DNA of 12,822 bases from Syntrophaceae bacterium UBA4778 (GTDB lineage: Bacteria; Desulfobacterota; Syntrophia; Syntrophales; UBA4778): positions 1-12,822 of the forward strand of contig DHHG01000093.1 in assembly GCA_002403175.1 (NCBI GenBank). The letters run 5' to 3'. Shown piece by piece: positions 8,033-12,822 of this stretch. The translations under genes were made by a program, and so were the position numbers. The notes beneath the pieces were generated by a model. The model did not search any database. It was not told the DNA's origin and worked only from the letters and a program-made list of their open reading frames with translations. Within the stretch, counting starts at the first letter, position 1. Each line of letters begins with the position of its first letter.

Positions 8033-9622
8033 ATGTACAGAGTTTTAATCAGCGATACGCTATCGGAAGAAGGTATTGAAATTTTAAAAAGAAATCCCGC
8101 AGTCGAGGTGGATGTCAAGACAAAACTGACCCCCGATGAACTGAAGGAAATAATCAAAAATTATGACGGTCTGGTTGTCCGGAGTGCTACGAAGGTAACG
8201 GCCGATGTTATTGAGTGCGCGGACAATCTCAAAGTAATCGGCAGGGCCGGTATCGGTCTCGATAATGTAGATGCTCCTGCCGCGAGCAAGCGGGGAATCG
8301 TGGTAATGAATACGCCGGGCGGAAATACGATTACCACGGCCGAGCACGCCATCGCCATGATGTTTTCGCTGGCAAGGCAGATACCCCAGGCAACAGGCTC
8401 GATGAAATCGGGGAAGTGGGAAAAAAGCAAATTCATGGGGGCAGAAATTTATAATAAAACCCTTGGAATTGTCGGCATCGGCCGGGTCGGATCCATTGTG
8501 GCGGACCGGGCGCTGGGCTTGAAGATGCACGTGATCGCCTACGATCCCTTCATGTCCCCCGAAGGGGCTGAAAAAATGGGGATCACTCTGGTAAGCATAG
8601 ACGAGTTGCTGGCCAAATCCGATTTTATTTCCATCCATACCCCCATGACGAAAGAGACGAGGGGAATGATCAATACAGCCGCCTTCGAAAAAATGAAAAA
8701 GGGCGTTTTCATCATCAACTGCGCCCGGGGCGGAATCGTCAATGAAAAGGATCTTTACGAAGCCCTGGTTTCCGGCAAGGTCGCAGGCGCTGCTCTCGAT
8801 GTCTTCGAAGAAGAGCCGACCAAAAACACGGAACTTGTTTCCCATCCCAATCTTATCTGCACTCCGCATCTCGGCGCGTCCACGGACGAGGCCCAGAAAA
8901 ACGTCGCGATTGCAGTGGCAGAACAGATTTCCGATTACCTGTCTACCGGGGAGATCCGCAATGCCGTTAATTTCCCCTCGGTCAGCGGGGAAGTGCTTGC
9001 GGTTATTCGCCCCTACCTTGTCCTGGCAGAGAAGCTTGGTAAATTCCAGGCACTGATGGCGAAAGGCGGAATCGAGGAAGTGCATGTCGAGTACAGTGGA
9101 GAAATTCTGGAAAGAGATGTGGCCCCGATTACGATTGCCATGCTGAAGGGATTGCTTGAGCCCTTCCTGAATGAAAATGTGAATTACGTCAATGCCCCTA
9201 TCCTTGCCAAAGAGAGGGGAATCCGGATCATCGAATCCAAGAGCAGCGAAGTCAAAGACTTCACCAGCATGATTGCGTTGACCGTAAGGGCAGGAAACGA
9301 GAAGAGCTATGCGGCAGGTGCGATTTTTGGAAGACAGGATCCCCGGATTGTTAGAATCGATGATTTTACCCTGGAGGTCATGCCGGAAGGCAACATGTTG
9401 ATTCTGTACAACAATGACCGGCCGGGCGTTATCGGTAATGTCGGATCGATTCTGGGAGCGAACGGGACCAATATCGCAAGGCTCCAATTGAGCCGTCAAA
9501 AGGTAAATGGTGAAAAGCATGCGCTCATCGTATTGAGTACGGACGGTCCCGTATCGAATACGGTGATTAACAAGCTGAAAACATTACCGAATCTGATATC
9601 CGTGAAGCAGATTGAAATTTAA
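8033..9622 (+). CDS. serA: D-3-phosphoglycerate dehydrogenase
   Basis: Oxidises 3-phosphoglycerate to 3-phosphohydroxypyruvate with NAD+; committed step of serine synthesis. The 529-residue length and layout are the long type: a split catalytic domain (about 1-100 and 285-315) around a Rossmann NAD-binding domain, an intervening (ASB-like) domain at about 320-450, and a C-terminal ACT domain (about 455-529, starting near LILYNNDRPGVIGNVG). The NAD loop is GIGRVG (148-153). Catalytic residues follow the family: Arg232 in NCARGG, Glu261 in FEEEP and His279 in TPHLGAS. The ACT domain predicts allosteric control, normally feedback by serine. AAGG about 8 nt before the ATG supports the start. Its partner aminotransferase ends 67 bp upstream, so the two are probably co-transcribed, making phosphohydroxypyruvate and then phosphoserine. 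The phosphatase step (serB) is not in the window. Confidence 0.97.
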   Translation: MYRVLISDTLSEEGIEILKRNPAVEVDVKTKLTPDELKEIIKNYDGLVVRSATKVTADVIECADNLKVIGRAGIGLDNVDAPAASKRGIVVMNTPGGNTITTAEHAIAMMFSLARQIPQATGSMKSGKWEKSKFMGAEIYNKTLGIVGIGRVGSIVADRALGLKMHVIAYDPFMSPEGAEKMGITLVSIDELLAKSDFISIHTPMTKETRGMINTAAFEKMKKGVFIINCARGGIVNEKDLYEALVSGKVAGAALDVFEEEPTKNTELVSHPNLICTPHLGASTDEAQKNVAIAVAEQISDYLSTGEIRNAVNFPSVSGEVLAVIRPYLVLAEKLGKFQALMAKGGIEEVHVEYSGEILERDVAPITIAMLKGLLEPFLNENVNYVNAPILAKERGIRIIESKSSEVKDFTSMIALTVRAGNEKSYAAGAIFGRQDPRIVRIDDFTLEVMPEGNMLILYNNDRPGVIGNVGSILGANGTNIARLQLSRQKVNGEKHALIVLSTDGPVSNTVINKLKTLPNLISVKQIEI

Positions 9623-9748
9623 TGTGTTGAGGTGGGATTTTTCTATTCTGGCTTACCGGATGGATTGAAAGATTCTACTCAGCAGGGACCCAGCCATGTC
9701 TTTTTGAGATGTTCATGTTTGGGGAAGTTTATAGAACCGGGTGGTTGA

Positions 9749-11065
<1,317 letters not shown>

Positions 11066-11138
11066 AAAACAACGGATGATCAGTTTCCTGAACCGGTAAT
11101 TACACCGAGAGAAACAGACATCAGTGCTCATATTTTTC

Positions 11139-11167
11139 TTGACTCGACAGCATCTTGCTGCTAGAAA
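11139..11167 (+). promoter_or_regulatory. sigma70-type promoter of the tRNA-Lys gene
   Basis: TTGACT (11139-11144, five of six consensus bases), a 17-nt spacer, and TAGAAA (11162-11167, four of six) form a well-spaced promoter. The expected transcription start, about 11174, is some 25 nt before the mature tRNA 5' end. It lies in the 133-bp gap after purA, which holds nothing else recognisable, and implies that the tRNA is transcribed independently of purA. Confidence 0.65.
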
Positions 11168-11198
11168 ATGCGTCTTTGAAAAGCAAACAGAACCGAAC

Positions 11199-11273
11199 GG
11201 GTCGTTAGCTCAGAGGTAGAGCAGCGGACTTTTAATCCGTTGGTCGTGAGTTCAATCCTCACACGACCCACCA
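11199..11273 (+). tRNA. tRNA-Lys (anticodon UUU), CCA encoded
   Basis: A 75-nt cloverleaf reads clearly. The acceptor stem is GGGTCGT with ACGACCC, the D-arm stem GCTC with GAGC, the anticodon stem GCGGA with TCCGT (one G-U pair) around loop CTTTTAA, and the T-arm GTGAG-TTCAATC-CTCAC. The discriminator is A and CCA is encoded at 11271-11273. The anticodon TTT decodes AAA/AAG lysine codons. The 3' half of such genes is a classic target of tyrosine integrases. Here a decayed integrase lies immediately downstream, with its stop codon only 21 bp past the CCA. Confidence 0.97.
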
Positions 11274-11279
11274 TTGATA

Positions 11280-11331
11280 AAAGGGTTACGAGTCTTAAGC
11301 GTTCGTGACCCTTTCTTGTTTGTATAGTTTT
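11280..11331. terminator. Rho-independent terminator after tRNA-Lys, probably bidirectional
   Basis: AAAGGGTTACGA (11280-11291) pairs with TCGTGACCCTTT (11303-11314) over 12 bp with one G-U pair and an 11-nt loop. On the + strand it is followed by a T-rich run (CTTGTTTGTATAGTTTTT). On the - strand the stem is followed by TTTTATC, so it can also stop transcription coming from the right. The last codons and TAA stop of the integrase remnant lie inside the hairpin. Confidence 0.7.
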
Positions 11332-11636
11332 TGTATGGTCGAAATCTCATTAATAGCACTGTCCAGTATGTCTACAGCATTTACCTTATGACATGGTGCA
11401 AGATGGGCGTAACGAAGGGTCATGGTCAATGTTTATGGCCTAAAAGCTCCTTTACTGTTGTAATATCATCCCTGCCATTATTAATTGAGAAGAAAACGTG
11501 TGTTCAACAAGTCATGAAAATGGAATCTTTAATCCCTGCCCGTTTACAAGCTGTATTAAAGGATTTCTGAAGATTGCCGTAATGCTCACCTGTTTATAAA
11601 TACATAAGGTACATCTACCCGCCGTATCATTGTTTT
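11295..11636 (-). pseudogene. tyrosine recombinase (integrase) C-terminal fossil, frameshifted
   Basis: Read right to left, several frames spell the second half of a phage/island tyrosine integrase in the correct order. They are RRVDVPYVFINR (11589-11624), HYGNLQKSFNTACKRAGI (about 11531-11584), HDL (11508-11516), HTFSSQLIMA (11473-11502), DITTVKELLGHK (11432-11467), and TLTMTLRYAHLAP (11394-11432). CHKVNAVDILDSAINEIS-TIQKLYKQERVTNA then ends at TAA 11295-11297. The catalytic Tyr is the codon at 11409-11411. At least five frame breaks separate the pieces. Five bases stand where the Arg codon of the HDLR box should be, one base is lost between SIF and HDL, four around MAG/DI, and one between GHK and TLT. 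No ATG-to-stop frame survives, and the N-terminal half is missing or unrecognisable; weak similarity (VHFFLS) may extend to about 11735. It once probably recombined at the adjacent tRNA-Lys. It is now inactive. Confidence 0.85.
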
Positions 11637-11834
11637 CTAAAGTTGCTTGAACTATTTCTTTGCTTGTCGGAATTATTTACACCAAGCACATTCCGCAATA
11701 AAGCTTTGGTAACAACAGCTTAGAAAAAAATGTACTTGGCTGTTTATTTCAGACCGTCCAATATTTTACAAATCAGTCATTATATAATAGAACCTAAATA
11801 TAAAAAGAAGAATAATAATAAAAAGATACTTGCA

Positions 11835-11850
11835 TTGCATAAGAATTGCA
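11835..11850 (+). promoter_or_regulatory. weak sigma54-like -24/-12 site upstream of the PEP-CTERM gene
   Basis: TTGCATAAGAATTGCA has the sigma54 layout, TGGCAC-N5-TTGCW: an exact TTGCA at -12 and correct spacing. The -24 half matches only four of six bases, and the nearly invariant GG is TG. A third TTGCAT overlaps at 11830-11835. PEP-CTERM/exopolysaccharide genes in other bacteria are often under RpoN with PrsK/PrsR, which makes the match worth noting, but the broken GG keeps it a guess. Confidence 0.22.
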
Positions 11851-11866
11851 TCTTCTATTAAGCTGA

Positions 11867-11933
11867 GTTTCTTCGAGGAAACACCTCCAAGAGCCCTATT
11901 TTATCGTTAGTATTTTCAAGTTTATGGGGAGGT
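11867..11933 (+). promoter_or_regulatory. leader palindrome and possible ribosome-binding-site sequestering pair
   Basis: GTTTCTTCGAGGAAAC (11867-11882) is a 16-nt near-perfect palindrome (one G-U-type mismatch pair), usable as an operator or RNA hairpin. Immediately after it ACCTCC (11883-11888) is an exact complement of GGAGGT (11928-11933), the Shine-Dalgarno core of the next gene. Folding of the two in mRNA would hide the ribosome-binding site. Six base pairs over a ~39-nt loop is modest, so regulation is only suggested. Confidence 0.3.
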
Positions 11934-11941
11934 TTGCAAAT

Positions 11942-12631
11942 ATGAAAATTAAGATATGCTCTTTAATTTGCATAATTAGCCTTTTATTTCTGGCGAGTCC
12001 GTGTAATTCTGAAACGATCCTATACAATAACCTTGTCGATCCTCCTCCGTATAATTCATACAATGTGAATTATGGGTGGAGAGTTGGGGCATCTTATGTT
12101 CAAGGCGAGTTGTTCTATTCTTTGGATACCAAAAATCTCGACTATATTGAATTACCTCTTATCAATCTTTTTAACCTAAGCGTTCAAGTAACAGTCACTC
12201 TCTACAGCAACACTAGTTTATTTGATTTGACAGTGGGTAACCCTCTGGAGACGTGGACATTCACCTCTTCATCTTTACCTAGATATGCTTATTATGACTC
12301 CACTCCATACTATTGTAATTTATACAGACTAGATTCTATAGAGCACCCTCTATTGACCAGGGGCAACCTCTATTGGCTTGTGGCTTCTGCAACGGGAGAC
12401 AGATTTGGAATAAGTTGGAACTATGCATCTCCGAAGGAAGCTTATGAACCGGATGAATATGACGGATATCACTACATTTTACATGGTAATGACATGCCAC
12501 AATATTCAGACACTCAGGGGCAGATTTCTGCAATGCGGGTTGTTGGTACAACCGTTCCGGAACCGTCTATCCTGATTCTTCTATGTTCAGGGCTAATCGG
12601 AATCATGGGGATAAGGAAAAGATTAAAATAG
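11942..12631 (+). CDS. exported PEP-CTERM sorting-domain protein
   Basis: A 229-residue secreted protein. Residues 1 to about 23 (MKIKICSLICIISLLFLAS...) form a Sec signal peptide with likely cleavage before ETILYNN. The end reads VPEPSILILLCSGLIGIMGIRKRLK, a textbook PEP-CTERM signal (PEP motif, hydrophobic helix, basic tail), recognised by an exosortase at the inner membrane and linked to exopolysaccharide or surface export. The middle is beta-rich with many Tyr and Asn. Phrases such as HPLLTRGNLYWLVASATGD resemble the choice-of-anchor R beta-sandwich family of PEP-CTERM proteins; I give this moderate weight. ATG 11942 is preferred over ATG 11924 because GGGGAGG (11926-11932) lies 9 nt upstream of it and overlaps the earlier codon. 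Codon use is far more AT-rich than in the metabolic genes to the left, and it lies between two integrase remnants, which suggests horizontal gain. No exosortase gene is in the window, and function is unknown. Confidence 0.85.
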   Translation: MKIKICSLICIISLLFLASPCNSETILYNNLVDPPPYNSYNVNYGWRVGASYVQGELFYSLDTKNLDYIELPLINLFNLSVQVTVTLYSNTSLFDLTVGNPLETWTFTSSSLPRYAYYDSTPYYCNLYRLDSIEHPLLTRGNLYWLVASATGDRFGISWNYASPKEAYEPDEYDGYHYILHGNDMPQYSDTQGQISAMRVVGTTVPEPSILILLCSGLIGIMGIRKRLK

Positions 12632-12732
12632 ACAAGCAAGGAAATCAAAAGAGACGAAAAGGCTGGATCTGCCTAGCATCCGAAAAAAATATGAACTAAC
12701 GTAAAAGGATCTTCATGAGAAAGGCAGGGTCC

Positions 12733-12813
12733 TTAACTCGCCGCTTTTAGTTTACTGTATAGTTTCTGTATCGTGACCAGCACAAAAGGCACAATAGACC
12801 GTAAGCTCCCCTG
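12733..12813 (-). pseudogene. 3' end of a second tyrosine integrase gene (partial or decayed)
   Basis: On the - strand a short frame ends VTIQKLYSKLKAAS with its TAA at 12733-12735. The TIQKLY segment (12757-12774) matches the tail of the integrase fossil at 11322-11339. Differences fall only at third codon positions (ACC/ACG and CAA/CAG), as expected for related coding sequence. In this frame a TGA stands at 12814-12816, while a neighbouring frame reads LLDRGAY, similar to the LLD usually found ahead of the tail. A frameshift is therefore likely, or the resemblance is limited to the tail. The gene body, if any, lies beyond the right window edge. Confidence 0.4.
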
Positions 12814-12822
12814 TCAAGCAGA

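Larger units (their letters stand above)
11637..11941. other. AT-rich stretch between integrase fossil and PEP-CTERM gene
   Basis: This stretch has no intact gene on either strand. The first ~100 bp may be further-decayed integrase: on the - strand a frame reading VHFFLS, near 11735, faintly resembles the start of the catalytic domain. From 11765 to 11861 the sequence is strongly AT-rich, with TATAAT at 11783-11788 but no good -35 partner. The remainder is the leader of the PEP-CTERM gene, described separately. Confidence 0.5.

Noticed and set aside
8084..9520. A 478-codon - strand frame across serA.
   Set aside because: It is a shadow of serA codon structure; the product is rich in His/Asp/Gly with no domain, and all SerA catalytic residues are intact on the + strand.
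9704..9735. TTGAGA with TATAGA ahead of purA as a sigma70 promoter.
   Set aside because: The spacer is 20 nt, too long for a normal promoter, and better-spaced -10 choices match only three of six bases.
11331..11570. A + strand frame of 79 codons starting with TTG downstream of the tRNA.
   Set aside because: It has no ribosome-binding site, starts in the terminator T-run, and is antisense to the integrase fossil whose motifs explain the sequence far better.
12707..12733. AAGGATCT/GGGTCCTT as a terminator after the PEP-CTERM gene.
   Set aside because: The stem depends on two G-U pairs, has a 11-nt or larger loop, and lacks a following T-tract.
11321..12771. The 16-bp near-identical repeats as attL/attR core sites of an island.
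   Set aside because: They do not match the tRNA-Lys 3' end, and on the - strand both encode TIQKLY with only synonymous differences, so shared integrase coding ancestry explains them better.

Overview
The window looks like a chromosomal segment of an anaerobic deltaproteobacterium (Desulfobacterota). A Syntrophus/Smithella-like relative is my best guess from gene content and the serC-serA-purA order. This is inference, because no marker gene for taxonomy is present. All confident protein genes lie on the + strand. From 1 to about 11,270 the DNA is moderately GC-rich and carries housekeeping metabolism. The last ~1.5 kb, after a tRNA gene, is clearly AT-rich and looks like a decayed mobile island.

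Region 1 (1-5603) is a carbohydrate and NADPH block. It holds a 6-phosphogluconate dehydrogenase cut by the left window edge, glucose-6-phosphate dehydrogenase (zwf), and a large GH15 glucoamylase with no signal peptide. Together they suggest intracellular glucan -> glucose -> (after phosphorylation) oxidative pentose-phosphate pathway. A ~196-bp palindromic repeat with perfect 21-bp outer arms sits between gnd and zwf.

Region 2 (5678-6652) is a UbiA-family membrane prenyltransferase with both aspartate-rich motifs but no quinone-pathway neighbours. Region 3 (6832-11065) is a biosynthetic block: a Methanosarcina-type phosphoserine aminotransferase, D-3-phosphoglycerate dehydrogenase (serA, with ACT domain), and adenylosuccinate synthetase (purA). 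Serine synthesis is probably one transcript. purA follows a 147-bp gap.

Region 4 (11139-12822) starts with a tRNA-Lys(UUU) gene that has its own sigma70-type promoter and a terminator hairpin. Directly behind it, on the - strand, is a frameshifted fossil of a tyrosine-recombinase (phage/island integrase) C-terminal domain. It is recognisable by a chain of motifs running from the PYVF strand to the RYAHLAP catalytic-tyrosine box. Then comes an AT-rich leader and a short exported PEP-CTERM protein, a substrate type for an exosortase that is not in this window. At the right edge a second - strand fragment ends with the same TIQKLY tail, differing from the first only at synonymous third codon positions. 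The tail of the window therefore looks like stacked integrations at the 3' end of tRNA-Lys, with the PEP-CTERM gene as cargo. I saw no CRISPR array, no intact transposase and no complete new defence-type system.
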